From NCBI RefSeq assembly GCF_030378165.1, contig NZ_CP119766.1:5518001-5582000 (forward strand): a stretch of DNA of 64,000 nt, written 5' to 3'. The position numbers were made by a program, and so were the translations under genes. This document shows positions 1 through 8,415 of this stretch, piece by piece. The DNA comes from Flavobacterium panacagri (lineage in GTDB: Bacteria; Bacteroidota; Bacteroidia; Flavobacteriales; Flavobacteriaceae). The first letter of the stretch is position 1; each line of letters opens with the position of its first letter. The notes beneath the pieces were generated by a model that was given only the letters and a program-made list of their open reading frames with translations, was not told the origin of the DNA and did not search any database.

Positions 1-866
1 AATCGCAGCAAAGATGGTTTTCTTTTTTGGAAAAATTAGAAGCTAAAATGGAAGAATTGGCAACAGCTTCAATTCCGGAATTAAAACAGCTTTTACAAGA
101 AGACGAAGATTTATACAAAAGAACTTTTCATAGAGTTTATTCAGGCGTAAATGGCCAGTTAAATAATATCCGTGAAAAAGCCAGAGATACTTACGAAGAA
201 AAGGTAAATAATCTTTATTATAATATCAATTCACAGATTTCTGTTTTGGATAAACATCACGATTTACTTTCTGATTTTAGAAGTGCATGTTCCGATCGTT
301 ACAACGAATTTGATGACAAATATGATTATTGGAGGAAACAAATCGATAAAACACAAGAACGTGATCTTGAAATCGAATATCAGAAAATCTTAAACGAATT
401 TGAAACTATCAAAGATAAATTTACCTGTAAACAATGCGGTGGTAATATTACGATTGAAAAAATATTTTTAATCGAAACCTATATTTCCTGTCCTTATTGC
501 CAGACACAAAACACTTTTGCGCCAAGCACATTGGGAAGAAACCTTCAGAATATTGCCCGAGAATTGGCAGAACAGAGAACAGCTCATCTACATGAAGCTT
601 ACGAAAACGAAAAAGACAAAGAGCGCGACTTGTATCATCAACGTCATGAATTAAGTCTAAGTATTATTCATGAACGTGATAAAAAAGTGCTTACCGAAGT
701 TCAATCCAAAATGAATGATTTGGAAGAACAAAGACAATTTGCGATCCAAAATGCTCCAAAATTACGTGAGGTCTATTTGAGGGCAATGTATGATGAATGG
801 AATAAAATCACGCCAGATTTAAAAGAACACAACGAAAAAATATATCAGAATCAATTGAAATATTAA
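1..866 (+). CDS. Zinc-ribbon coiled-coil protein, 5' end outside window
   Basis: The frame is open from base 3 with no convincing start before the ATG at 48, so the gene probably begins upstream of the window. About 288 residues are visible. Most of the protein is charged and helical (rich in Glu, Lys, Arg), as in a coiled coil. In the middle are two CxxC pairs, CKQCGG near base 426 and CPYC near base 488, which form a zinc ribbon. There is no signal peptide or membrane segment, so it is probably cytoplasmic. The next gene follows after 26 bases, so the two are likely cotranscribed. I do not recognise the family; the zinc ribbon is the only assignable element. Confidence 0.75.
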   Translation, partial: SQQRWFSFLEKLEAKMEELATASIPELKQLLQEDEDLYKRTFHRVYSGVNGQLNNIREKARDTYEEKVNNLYYNINSQISVLDKHHDLLSDFRSACSDRYNEFDDKYDYWRKQIDKTQERDLEIEYQKILNEFETIKDKFTCKQCGGNITIEKIFLIETYISCPYCQTQNTFAPSTLGRNLQNIARELAEQRTAHLHEAYENEKDKERDLYHQRHELSLSIIHERDKKVLTEVQSKMNDLEEQRQFAIQNAPKLREVYLRAMYDEWNKITPDLKEHNEKIYQNQLKY

Positions 867-892
867 ATTTTATTAACCCTAAAAATCGACAA

Positions 893-1849
893 ATGTTTAA
901 AAAACTTTTTGGAGCTCTAACAGGAGACAAACAAGAAAACCAAAATTATGAAGCACAGACTTCGAATGACAATTACGAAAATGATTATGAGGATAATTAT
1001 AAAGAAGTAGAATACGATCCAGAAACTTTACATGGAACACATTATACAGTAGAAGATTTTGATAACGAAGTAGCAGAAAGAGCCGAAGCCTGGATCGCAG
1101 ACGAACGTGCAAGCGGTGAAAATTTAGACGAGAAAGACATTCAAAACATCTATTTCAACTACAGAAGAACAGTTTATACAGAATGGAATAACTGCGACTC
1201 TGATCAAATGATTCGATTCGAACACGCTAATTCTTTAAAATACAGCGGAATTCAAACTTCAGGATTTGTAAAAGTCGATGATAATAATCCGTTTTTGGAA
1301 CCAGTTCACGGTGTAGATTTAAGAACATATACTGCTATGTGTCTTAAAATAAGTGCTGGAATTGATTATCTAGAAGTTTGTAAAGCAATGGGATTTGAAC
1401 CAATTGTTTGGGAAGAACTAAATACAATCTGGCCACAGCGTATGGGTGAAGATACTTCGTTTACGGTTACGACACTTTTCGGGCAATATTATGCTGAAAA
1501 CGTAACGGTTCCGCAATTGGAAAATCTTAAAGCTACAATTTCAGAAGAAGGAGCTGCAAACTTAGAAAGAATGAAAACCGATCGTTATTTCTATGAAGAA
1601 TTAGCTGGAGCAAGACAAGCTGCTTACGAATACGGAATTGACGGTGCACAATGGATTCTAGAAAACTTCGGAATCAATCTGGCCGATTTCCAATCTGTAG
1701 CCATGCAATGGATGACAGAGCAAAACCAAAACTGGAATTCTGAAGACATTATCGAATTCTCCAATTATCAACAGGAGAAACAAAAAGAATACGCTGCAAA
1801 ATTCGCCGCTGAGCAAGGCGGAAATATCGCAGACGACGTAAATTTCTAA
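893..1849 (+). CDS. Unknown acidic cytoplasmic protein
   Basis: A 318-residue protein with a short basic start (MFKKLFGALTG), then an Asn/Glu/Asp/Tyr-rich low-complexity linker to about residue 45, then a compact and probably globular domain with many aromatic and acidic residues. It has no signal peptide or membrane helix. The next gene is 103 bases on, beyond a hairpin terminator, so this is the last gene of the leftmost operon. The family is not recognised. The linker suggests that the N-terminal peptide is tethered flexibly to the main domain. Confidence 0.7.
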   Translation: MFKKLFGALTGDKQENQNYEAQTSNDNYENDYEDNYKEVEYDPETLHGTHYTVEDFDNEVAERAEAWIADERASGENLDEKDIQNIYFNYRRTVYTEWNNCDSDQMIRFEHANSLKYSGIQTSGFVKVDDNNPFLEPVHGVDLRTYTAMCLKISAGIDYLEVCKAMGFEPIVWEELNTIWPQRMGEDTSFTVTTLFGQYYAENVTVPQLENLKATISEEGAANLERMKTDRYFYEELAGARQAAYEYGIDGAQWILENFGINLADFQSVAMQWMTEQNQNWNSEDIIEFSNYQQEKQKEYAAKFAAEQGGNIADDVNF

Positions 1850-1867
1850 ATTTATTTTTTGATGATA

Positions 1868-1904
1868 AAAAAACCGATTTGCAAAAAAACAAATCGGTTT
1901 TTTA
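1868..1904 (+). terminator. Rho-independent terminator
   Basis: A perfect inverted repeat, ACCGATTTG / CAAATCGGT, with an A-rich loop and a T-run at 1898-1903. It lies just after the stop of the 318-residue protein and closes that operon. Confidence 0.8.
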
Positions 1905-1952
1905 TTCGTTCGAAGTAACTCATAATTCAAATTAAATTAAACATTATATACC

Positions 1953-2702
1953 ATGGAAGAAACAAAAATATTCTACGCCGATGGAGAAAATCCAAAAATG
2001 ATTGAAGCTTACAAAAAAGCACAGGAAACCTTTAAATATTTCTGGAGAGAATTATCTTGGGAATACAGAAGAATAGTTCCTGGATTGGATGTTGCCTGTG
2101 TAAAACTAGCTTTTACTCAAGAAATTGACAACGAAACTGTCGTAGAACATATGTGGATTAACGATGTAAATTTTGACGGCGAAAACATATACGGCATTTT
2201 GGTAAATGATCCAAATGAGTTGACAAATGTTTCTAATGGAGATGAAATTGCTATTCCACTGAATCAAATCAGTGATTGGTTGTTTGCCATTAACGGACAA
2301 ACTTATGGTGCTTTTACGATTCAAGCGATGCGTTCTGAAATGAGTGAAGACGAAAGAGATGCTCATGACGATGCTTGGGGATTAGATTTTGGCGATTTTA
2401 ATGATATTCTGGTGGTTAACGAACAAAAGGAAAAACCAGAAAATCTGATTGAACATCCAATGAGCAAAAACATGAAAGAAAGTCTTATTGATTTTGTAAA
2501 AAACAATCCAGAAGAACTAACTCACAAGGATGAATTGGGCTATACTTTTTTACATCGCGAAGTCATTGCTGGAAATCAAACTTCCGTAGAAGTTTTGTTA
2601 GAATCTGGAGCAGATAAAAATGCGAAGACCGAAAGTGGCAAAACAGCCTTAGATTTTGCCAAAGAACTAAAATGGGATCATTTACTGCCATTACTTCAAT
2701 AA
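1953..2702 (+). CDS. DUF2314 domain protein with C-terminal ankyrin repeats
   Basis: A 249-residue protein. Residues 1-140 match the DUF2314 layout: a start with an aligned KAQETFKYFWREL helix, then VKLAF and EHMWINDV strands, and a conserved WLF segment. Residues 165-249 read as ankyrin repeats (GYTFLHREVIAGNQTSVEVLL, then SGADKNAKTESGKTALDFA). It has no secretion signal. DUF2314 has no settled biochemical role, and ankyrin repeats usually bind proteins. Hairpins stand before and after the gene, so it is probably monocistronic. Confidence 0.8.
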   Translation: MEETKIFYADGENPKMIEAYKKAQETFKYFWRELSWEYRRIVPGLDVACVKLAFTQEIDNETVVEHMWINDVNFDGENIYGILVNDPNELTNVSNGDEIAIPLNQISDWLFAINGQTYGAFTIQAMRSEMSEDERDAHDDAWGLDFGDFNDILVVNEQKEKPENLIEHPMSKNMKESLIDFVKNNPEELTHKDELGYTFLHREVIAGNQTSVEVLLESGADKNAKTESGKTALDFAKELKWDHLLPLLQ

Positions 2703-2707
2703 AACTT

Positions 2708-2744
2708 CAAAAATCCGATTAATTACAAATAATCGGATTTTTCT
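2708..2744 (+). terminator. Rho-independent terminator
   Basis: Inverted repeat AATCCGATTA / TAATCGGATT followed by a T-run, immediately after the DUF2314-ankyrin gene. Confidence 0.8.
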
Positions 2745-2798
2745 TATTTTTAAATAAATTAAATTTTAATTTTATCAACTATTTTTAAAATTTACAAA

Positions 2799-3323
2799 AT
2801 GATTCTCACAGCTTCAATACATTGCAAGAAAACCTTCACCCAGCTGTTTGTTGCTCTTCAATTTATACTAATTATTCTCTTATTTAATTCCTGCTATTCA
2901 TACAAAGTTTATCCAAAAGAATATCGAAAAATTCAAAATAAGGAAAGTAAAGAAACAGTATATATTCTGAACGATTCTTTAAAACAAGAATTTAAAATTT
3001 TAAAAAAATCAAACCTCTTTACTTTTACCACCGACAGTACGCAAACTGATTTGAAGATCAAACTTTATCCGATAAAACAATATCCATCGTGTGGAAATCC
3101 GCTCATTGCTCAAGTCATTACATTAGGACAGTTACCAGTTTATTTACCCAACAATTATGAATATCAATTTGACAGAGTAAAAAAGGGAAAAATCACCTCA
3201 CAAACATTTAGTTTACAAGTTACTCAAAGATATTGGTTTTGGGATCTTTTTACATTCAACAAAAACTTTGAAAGAAAGGCTGGACAAGTATTATCAGCAA
3301 AATATCAGGAGGAAAAAAAATGA
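2799..3323 (+). CDS. Putative lipoprotein, unknown function
   Basis: A 174-residue protein. The N-terminus has a hydrophobic segment (about residues 15-30) ending in LFNSC, a plausible lipobox with Cys at about 32. The mature part is basic and beta-rich with no motif I recognise. An ATG at 2799 fits a standard start. A terminator stands upstream and a promoter follows downstream, so the gene appears to be transcribed alone. It is probably anchored in the outer or inner membrane facing the periplasm. Confidence 0.65.
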   Translation: MILTASIHCKKTFTQLFVALQFILIILLFNSCYSYKVYPKEYRKIQNKESKETVYILNDSLKQEFKILKKSNLFTFTTDSTQTDLKIKLYPIKQYPSCGNPLIAQVITLGQLPVYLPNNYEYQFDRVKKGKITSQTFSLQVTQRYWFWDLFTFNKNFERKAGQVLSAKYQEEKK

Positions 3324-3411
3324 ATAAAGTGACTTTCAATATAGAGAGGTCTTTTTTCATTTAAAAACAAAAAACTAATCTTTTTTTCATCTGTTTCAAC
3401 TAAAGATATAC

Positions 3412-3419
3412 TACTTTTG
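3412..3419 (+). promoter_or_regulatory. Bacteroidota -7 promoter box
   Basis: TACTTTTG matches TAnnTTTG and lies 25 bases before the ATG at 3444. It shows that an upstream TTG at 3417 cannot be the translation start, because that codon lies inside the promoter. Confidence 0.6.
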
Positions 3420-3443
3420 CGCAACCCAAATCAGATATCTGCC

Positions 3444-3935
3444 ATGAAAAAAATATTGTTTTTATTTACGATTGCACTTTTTTTGCCAAATGCTTTTTTT
3501 GCACAAACAAAAGCAGAATCTCCTGCAATATTTGCCAAATCGTATGATTATGTAAATGACTTCGAAAAAATTCTTACTCCAAGTCAGGCTAAAAGTTTAA
3601 ATGATTACTTAAAATCAAGTGAAACTAAAACAAAAAGCAAGATTGTCATTGTAACGACATCATCAATAAGTCCTTACACCGATTTAAACGACTATTCTTT
3701 AGGTTTAGATAAATACATGCTTTCAAAATTAAAAATCGACACTTCAATTCTAATTGTTATCAGTAAACAATTAAGACAAATTCAAGTTCAGGGTGTCGAA
3801 AAAATTCGTGCTAAAATAAGCGATCAGGAAATTAAGGATCTTATAGCAGCTTATATTGTTCCTGAACTTAAAAAAGGCGATTATTACAAAGGACTACAGC
3901 AAGGTACACTTGAGCTTGTAAAAAAAATAGAATAG
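3444..3935 (+). CDS. Secreted TPM-domain protein
   Basis: A 163-residue protein starting at MKKILFLF. It has a signal peptide of about 20 residues ending in FFAQ. The rest is a TPM domain (TLP18.3/Psb32/MOLO-1 fold): YVNDFEKILTPSQAKSLNDYL, then KIVIVTTSS, ILIVISKQLRQIQVQGV, and a YYKGLQQGT tail. It lacks the Gly-rich C-terminal tail and transmembrane helix of many TPM proteins, so it should be a soluble periplasmic protein. Other TPM proteins have been linked to photosystem repair or have phosphatase activity; no function can be read here. It is monocistronic, with a promoter at 3412 and a terminator at 3944. Confidence 0.8.
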   Translation: MKKILFLFTIALFLPNAFFAQTKAESPAIFAKSYDYVNDFEKILTPSQAKSLNDYLKSSETKTKSKIVIVTTSSISPYTDLNDYSLGLDKYMLSKLKIDTSILIVISKQLRQIQVQGVEKIRAKISDQEIKDLIAAYIVPELKKGDYYKGLQQGTLELVKKIE

Positions 3936-3943
3936 ATAACACT

Positions 3944-3979
3944 AAATCCGATCTGCAAGGCAAATCGGATTTTTTTTTA
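3944..3979 (+). terminator. Rho-independent terminator
   Basis: AAATCCGAT / ATCGGATTT stem with a run of T residues, directly after the TPM gene. Confidence 0.85.
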
Positions 3980-4045
3980 TTAGAAATTCTCATTTCTGCC
4001 GTAAAAGCAATATCTTGTCTATTCAATAAACTAGAAATCTTAAAC

Positions 4046-4690
4046 ATGAATTTAAAAGAATATAAAAAAGAATTTTCAGAAGACGATGCTGTAGGCTGGT
4101 TAGAAATCGATAAAGAATTTGATCGTTTATATCCAGGTCAGGAACCCAAACATTTTGCACCAGCAATTAGTTATATGCTTGGAGGAGAGCATCCGCTTGA
4201 CGGGGTAAGCTATTACGAAAGTAAATCGCAGGAAGATCACTATCATTTTATTACTTACGGTTTTTCTGAATTGTATTATAACGAAGAAAAAGTAGATGGA
4301 GAATTCAGTAAATGGGGATTTGAACTTACTTTTAGACTAAAACCTTATGAGGCCGATAACGGAAATCCAAGCTGGGCTGTAGCCTTATTACAAAATATTG
4401 CCAAATATGTTTTCAGCAGCGGTAACTGGTTTGAAGAATTTCATTATATGCCCGCAAATGGGCCTATTCGATTGAATACGGATACTGATATTACAGCTTT
4501 AATTTTTGTTACTGATCCCGAAATAGAAAAGAAACAAACCCCTCACGGAGAAGTTTCCTTTTTACAAATCGTAGGAATAACGTCAGCTGAATATGAACAC
4601 ATCAAAGAAAATCCTGAAAGCGTCGAAGAACTAATTAATAAACTAAAAGAAAACAATCCGCTGCTTATAACTAACTTAAACAGAAAATAA
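4046..4690 (+). CDS. Suppressor-of-fused (SUFU) domain protein
   Basis: A 214-residue cytoplasmic protein with a SUFU-like domain across most of its length: PKHFAPAISYMLGGEHPLDGVSYY, HYHFITYGFSELYY, GFELTFRLKP, then a TDPEIEKKQTPHGEVSFLQIVGI block typical of bacterial SUFU proteins. Bacterial members often sit in polymorphic-toxin immunity and other accessory loci, but no toxin gene is seen here. It starts a string of seven same-strand genes (to 7578) with gaps of at most 35 bases and overlaps the next gene through TAATG, so translation is coupled. Confidence 0.85.
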   Translation: MNLKEYKKEFSEDDAVGWLEIDKEFDRLYPGQEPKHFAPAISYMLGGEHPLDGVSYYESKSQEDHYHFITYGFSELYYNEEKVDGEFSKWGFELTFRLKPYEADNGNPSWAVALLQNIAKYVFSSGNWFEEFHYMPANGPIRLNTDTDITALIFVTDPEIEKKQTPHGEVSFLQIVGITSAEYEHIKENPESVEELINKLKENNPLLITNLNRK

Positions 4691-5100
4691 TGGCTAATAG
4701 TTTTTATTCCTATTCCGCTTATATTTTGCCCTCTTCAAATGCAACTATTACAGTATTGAAAGAGCATTTAGAGGAATTCTATCAGAATTCAGACGCTGGA
4801 AATCAGCCAGAAATTATCCTTAGCAATAATCAGATTACCATAATCTTTAACGATGAATATCGTTTTTATATTTATTTATCAGAAGAAAAACATGTGAAGG
4901 ATGAAGCTTTGGAAATAACTGAAAATCTAGAAGAAGATTGGAACGAACAGCCTTTCGATAAAGAAAAATTAAAAACGGCTCAAAAACGATTTGAAGTTTG
5001 GGGAGATGAGGATTTTGATATGGATTATTTTAATGATAGCTTATTTATTATAGATCAGATAGAAAAATTTTCAGATATCATCATTTTTCAAAATATCTAA
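4690..5100 (+). CDS. Unknown small protein coupled to SUFU gene
   Basis: A 136-residue acidic protein. Its ATG overlaps the stop codon of the SUFU gene (TAATG at 4688-4692), which fixes the start. It has no signal peptide. The pattern of strands and helices (ITIIFNDEYRFYIYLSEE, then a C-terminal DEDFDMDYFNDSLFIIDQ) suggests a small alpha/beta domain. The family is not recognised. The tight coupling suggests it acts with, or is made in equal amounts to, the SUFU protein. Confidence 0.65.
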   Translation: MANSFYSYSAYILPSSNATITVLKEHLEEFYQNSDAGNQPEIILSNNQITIIFNDEYRFYIYLSEEKHVKDEALEITENLEEDWNEQPFDKEKLKTAQKRFEVWGDEDFDMDYFNDSLFIIDQIEKFSDIIIFQNI

Positions 5101-5135
5101 AGCAGCATCAATACAATTTTATTTCACGTTACAAA

Positions 5136-5474
5136 ATGATTAATTACAACAATAAAACATTCAAACCTGTAAGCAACAGTTTAAATGGGGAGACGTCTAA
5201 CGAAACTACATTTCACTATAAGCAGGAAGGGAATATCTTAACTTCTGAATATTCGGGCGGAAAAATTATTTCGGGTCATTTAATTGGCTTGGTAGATCAA
5301 CAGGGGAACATTGAAATGCGTTACCATCAAGTAAACGAAAAAGGCGAATTAATGACGGGAACCTGTACTTCTAAACCTGAAATTTTAGAAAATGGAAAAA
5401 TAAGACTTCATGAAAACTGGCAGTGGACATCGGGAGATCATTCCAAAGGAAATTCTATCATAGAAGAACAATAA
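5136..5474 (+). CDS. Small conserved beta-rich cytoplasmic protein
   Basis: A 112-residue protein made mostly of predicted beta strands (FHYKQEGNILTSEYSGGKI, LIGLVDQQGNIEMRYHQV, GKIRLHENWQWTSGD). I recall close relatives in Flavobacteria being carried under the label n-acetylglutamate synthase. Nothing in this sequence supports an acetyltransferase: there is no acetyl-CoA loop. I therefore call it a protein of unknown function with a small barrel-like fold. It sits inside the 4046-7578 gene string. Confidence 0.7.
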   Translation: MINYNNKTFKPVSNSLNGETSNETTFHYKQEGNILTSEYSGGKIISGHLIGLVDQQGNIEMRYHQVNEKGELMTGTCTSKPEILENGKIRLHENWQWTSGDHSKGNSIIEEQ

Positions 5475-5490
5475 TCTTTAAACTTATAAA

Positions 5491-5937
5491 ATGAAAAAAC
5501 TTATGCTACTTTTTCTTGTTCTAACAAGTATTTCATACGCTCAAACAAAAAAAGATATCCTGATTGGAAATTGGAAAGCTACAGATTCTAATGGTACAGA
5601 AAATAAAATGGTTTTCAGTCCCGATGGGTTCATTTCGATGACCATCAATGGTGAATTTATAGATGGGAAGAATTTTGAGGTTAAAGGAGGCAAAAATAAT
5701 GGACAGAAAGGAACTTTAAAATATGAAATTGATGATTCTAATGCACCTATCAAAATGGATATTATCGCTGCTAGTCTTGAAAAAGGAAAAGCTGTTGAAA
5801 AAGGAAGACTTTTAGCGATATTAGAATTTATAAATAATGATGAAATTAAAATCAATATCAGTATAAACCAAGCAAGAGCTTTAGAATTTAATGAGACTAA
5901 TCAGGAAAGTACAATTGTACTTCGAAGACAAAAATAA
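5491..5937 (+). CDS. Secreted lipocalin-like protein
   Basis: A 148-residue protein with a signal peptide (MKKLMLLFLVLTSISYAQ). The mature part begins ILIGNWKATDSNGTENKMVFSPDGFISM, the GxWx start and strand pattern of lipocalin-like domains in Bacteroidota, and ends with TIVLRRQK. It is probably periplasmic. The ligand is unknown. It is the fourth gene of the 4046-7578 string. Confidence 0.65.
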   Translation: MKKLMLLFLVLTSISYAQTKKDILIGNWKATDSNGTENKMVFSPDGFISMTINGEFIDGKNFEVKGGKNNGQKGTLKYEIDDSNAPIKMDIIAASLEKGKAVEKGRLLAILEFINNDEIKINISINQARALEFNETNQESTIVLRRQK

Positions 5938-5961
5938 CCCACTGATAATCTATATTACAGA

Positions 5962-6396
5962 ATGCTTAGTATTGTAGAATTTAGAAATATCGATTTAGAA
6001 CCTTTACAAAAAATTTTCTTAGAAGAAAGAAAAAGAACTTTTACATGGGTTGACACATCTGAATTTGAATTGGAAGATTTTGATAAACAAACGCACGGAG
6101 AATACATTTTGACAGCACTTCTAGACAATACAGCTGTTGGCTTTATTTCGATCTGGATGCCTAATAATTTTATTCATCATCTTTATGTGGATCATGAATA
6201 TCAGGGGAAAAATATTGGAACCGAATTATTAAAAATGGCTATTACGAAAATTAATTTTCCAGTTACATTAAAATGCCTTGTAAACAACACTAAAGCAGTA
6301 GATTTCTACACTAAAAAAGGTTTTATAGAAAAAAAACAAGGGCAATCCAACAATGGAACTTATATTTTATTTGAATTAACTAAAGATATAAAATAA
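5962..6396 (+). CDS. GNAT-family N-acetyltransferase
   Basis: A 144-residue single-domain GNAT. The core is visible: FISIWMPNNFIHHLYVDHEYQGKNIGTELL, where the Q-x-x-N-I-G part is the acetyl-CoA pyrophosphate loop, followed by LKCLVNNTKAVDFYTKKGF, the usual motif B. It transfers an acetyl group from acetyl-CoA to an amine; the substrate cannot be inferred. Cytoplasmic. Confidence 0.85.
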   Translation: MLSIVEFRNIDLEPLQKIFLEERKRTFTWVDTSEFELEDFDKQTHGEYILTALLDNTAVGFISIWMPNNFIHHLYVDHEYQGKNIGTELLKMAITKINFPVTLKCLVNNTKAVDFYTKKGFIEKKQGQSNNGTYILFELTKDIK

Positions 6397-6411
6397 TCAA
6401 ATCTAAAAGTT

Positions 6412-6813
6412 ATGAAACAGCAAATACAAGAGTACAACGATTCCCAGGCCATAAAAGATAAAGAAATCTGTGATCTTCTTTATACCAGTATAAACGAAAA
6501 TCTAGCTGCAACAGAAAACAAAATCTGGCATGCTCATCCTGTTTGGTTTATAGATGGAAATCCAATTGTGGGATACAGTAAATTAAAAGATTCTGTTCGA
6601 TTGCTTTTCTGGAGCGGACAATCTTTTGATGAAGAACAACTGCAAAACGAAGGTTCTTTTAAAGCTGCCGAAATTCGCTATACCCATTCTGACCAAATTG
6701 TTATAGAAGATCTAAAACGATGGCTCGAAAAAAGCAAAGAAATTCAGTGGGATTATAAAAATCTTGTAAAACGCAAAGGAGTTCTAATTCGTTTAATGAC
6801 CAAGCCCTATTAA
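6412..6813 (+). CDS. DUF1801 protein
   Basis: A 133-residue protein of the DUF1801/YdhG-like fold: ENKIWHAHPVWFIDGNPIVGYSKLKDSVRLLFWSG, then EIRYTHSDQIVIEDLKRWL. It is one of three DUF1801 proteins in the window (also 11252 and 16028) but lacks the Asp/Glu run seen in the iron-chaperone type. Function unknown, cytoplasmic. Confidence 0.8.
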   Translation: MKQQIQEYNDSQAIKDKEICDLLYTSINENLAATENKIWHAHPVWFIDGNPIVGYSKLKDSVRLLFWSGQSFDEEQLQNEGSFKAAEIRYTHSDQIVIEDLKRWLEKSKEIQWDYKNLVKRKGVLIRLMTKPY

Positions 6814-6843
6814 CAAAAACTCAAATTAACCCAAAAAACCAAA

Positions 6844-7578
6844 ATGAAATTTTTTCCTTTAACCGCCTTTTTTCTTTTAACCACAATAACTTTTTCACAA
6901 AATAAAATGCGACCAATAAACGAACTAATAGATCAAAATGATTCTGGGTGGAAACTCGTAAAAGAATGGATTGATACTGCAAAAAACAAAGTAGAAATTC
7001 TTCCTGCCGACCCTCAAAAAGCCAAAGATGCTTTATATCAAACACAAGTAACTACAAGTTCTCCAATGGGAGCCGTAATCTATAAAACGGGCGGACTCTT
7101 AATCGATAATGGCTGGATCAGGATTTTGGGTTCAGGAAGTCCTAAATTGAATCGTAGTCTTCCTGATTGGAATAAAGGAAAATCTTTTAAAGAAACTGGA
7201 GAAACACCTTCTTTTCTTTTAATCGCAGATGATGCTCTTGGTGGTTTTTATCTATTAAATGGAGGAGCTTTAGGAAAAGACCTTGGAAAGGTTTATTATT
7301 TTTCGCCAGATAATTTAGAATATGAACCTCTTGATATTTCGTATTCTGAATTCTTAGGTTTCTGCTTTAGTAATGATTTGGATAAATTTTATGCAGGAGG
7401 ACGCTGGGAAAACTGGAAAAAAGAAGTTTCTGAATTACCTGGTGATCAAGTTTTCAATTTCTATCCATTTTTATGGACGGAAGAAGGTAACGACATTAAT
7501 AAAGTCAGCAGAAAACCAATTCCTGTAGAAGAACAATACAGTCTTAATCTGGATTTAAGAAAACAACTGGGGCATTAA
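6844..7578 (+). CDS. Secreted DUF2625 protein
   Basis: A 244-residue protein with a signal peptide of about 18 residues (TTITFSQ). The remainder carries the DUF2625 sequence: RPINELIDQNDSGWKLVKEWI, GAVIYKTGGLLIDNGWIRILGSG, LIADDALGGFYLLNGG, YAGGRWENWKKEV. It is the last gene of the 4046-7578 string. The biochemical role of DUF2625 is not known, and a secreted form is notable because many DUF2625 proteins are cytoplasmic. Confidence 0.8.
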   Translation: MKFFPLTAFFLLTTITFSQNKMRPINELIDQNDSGWKLVKEWIDTAKNKVEILPADPQKAKDALYQTQVTTSSPMGAVIYKTGGLLIDNGWIRILGSGSPKLNRSLPDWNKGKSFKETGETPSFLLIADDALGGFYLLNGGALGKDLGKVYYFSPDNLEYEPLDISYSEFLGFCFSNDLDKFYAGGRWENWKKEVSELPGDQVFNFYPFLWTEEGNDINKVSRKPIPVEEQYSLNLDLRKQLGH

Positions 7579-7590
7579 AATTTATAATTT

Positions 7591-7696
7591 GGGCGTTCCC
7601 TACGGTCGGGCTGTCCGCTAAATTCCCGATTAACAAAAACTACGGCTAAAAAGCCTTGTTTTTCTAAATCGGGAGATACCGCTTCTATCCCTAACA
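7591..7696. repeat. Intergenic GGGCGTTCCC...CCCTAACAC repeat
   Basis: A GC-richer block with the start GGGCGTTCCCTACGGTCGGG and the end ATCCCTAACAC, holding an imperfect hairpin (CCCGATT ... AATCGGG) and a second one (CGGCTAAAAAGCCT). I recall similar blocks repeated many times between genes in Flavobacterium genomes. Only one copy is in this window. It does not look coding in any frame. Confidence 0.5.
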
Positions 7697-7785
7697 CATC
7701 CAGTTTTCATAAGAACATTTTGAACAAATTATTCAAATTCATAATAAAACAAAACGATATTAGATCAATTCTTTTAGACCTCAAA

Positions 7786-8244
7786 ATGAATCTGCAAAAA
7801 ATAAAAGTTTACCACTTATTCTGGATTACTAGTCTTTCTATTCTATTAATAGGAATTGCACAAAATAATAATCCAAACGCTGGTTTAGATATAAATATTC
7901 ATGATACTTATTTTGTCATGCGAAATAGTGATACAACAGTATTTCTTTTCCTTTGTTATTTTATAATGGGATTAGGATATTGGCTGATTCAAAAAGTATA
8001 TAAAAAGCAACTCATACAATTTTTAACTGTAATACATTCTGTTATCTTAATTGGCAGTTTTATTTTTTATTGGATTATTTTCTTTTATCATCCGCAATAT
8101 CAAGTAAACGAAAATTTTCCACTATACGATAATTATTTATCAGTCAATGTCGTTTTGGTTACTGAATTTTTGCTAATAATTTTTATTGCAACACCAATTT
8201 ACCTTATAAATTTACTAATTGGTATTTTCAGAAAAGACAAATAA
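7786..8244 (+). CDS. Four-helix membrane protein with HDTYF motif
   Basis: A 152-residue protein from the ATG at 7786; a longer frame from TTG at 7720 adds only a basic stretch without hydrophobic signal. Four transmembrane helices lie near residues 10-27, 50-67, 78-100 and 122-147. After the first helix is DINIHDTYFVM, which resembles the HDTYFVVAHFHYV segment of subunit I of heme-copper oxidases, but the two heme-ligand histidines that should follow are absent. It is therefore not an oxidase. It could be a diverged or cut-down relative, or the likeness could be chance. Confidence 0.65.
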   Translation: MNLQKIKVYHLFWITSLSILLIGIAQNNNPNAGLDINIHDTYFVMRNSDTTVFLFLCYFIMGLGYWLIQKVYKKQLIQFLTVIHSVILIGSFIFYWIIFFYHPQYQVNENFPLYDNYLSVNVVLVTEFLLIIFIATPIYLINLLIGIFRKDK

Positions 8245-8266
8245 AGGATTATACAACGATCGCGAT

Positions 8267-8303
8267 AAAAAAATCCGACAAGTTTTAAAAACCTGTCGGA
8301 TTT
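8267..8303. terminator. Hairpin with poly-T on both sides
   Basis: AAATCCGACAAGTTTT / AAAACCTGTCGGATTT stem. The A-run on the left reads as a T-run on the - strand, so it can terminate from either side. It ends the 7786 gene and resembles the GACCTAACAGG hairpin at 61370. Confidence 0.6.
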
Positions 8304-8415
8304 ACTATACAAGGTAAAAATTGTCCGAAACACACCTCAATTTTGTCCTTTAATCACCTTAACTATTTGATTTTTAGATTGTAATTTTACTTTACAAATT
8401 TCTAAATCAATCAAA

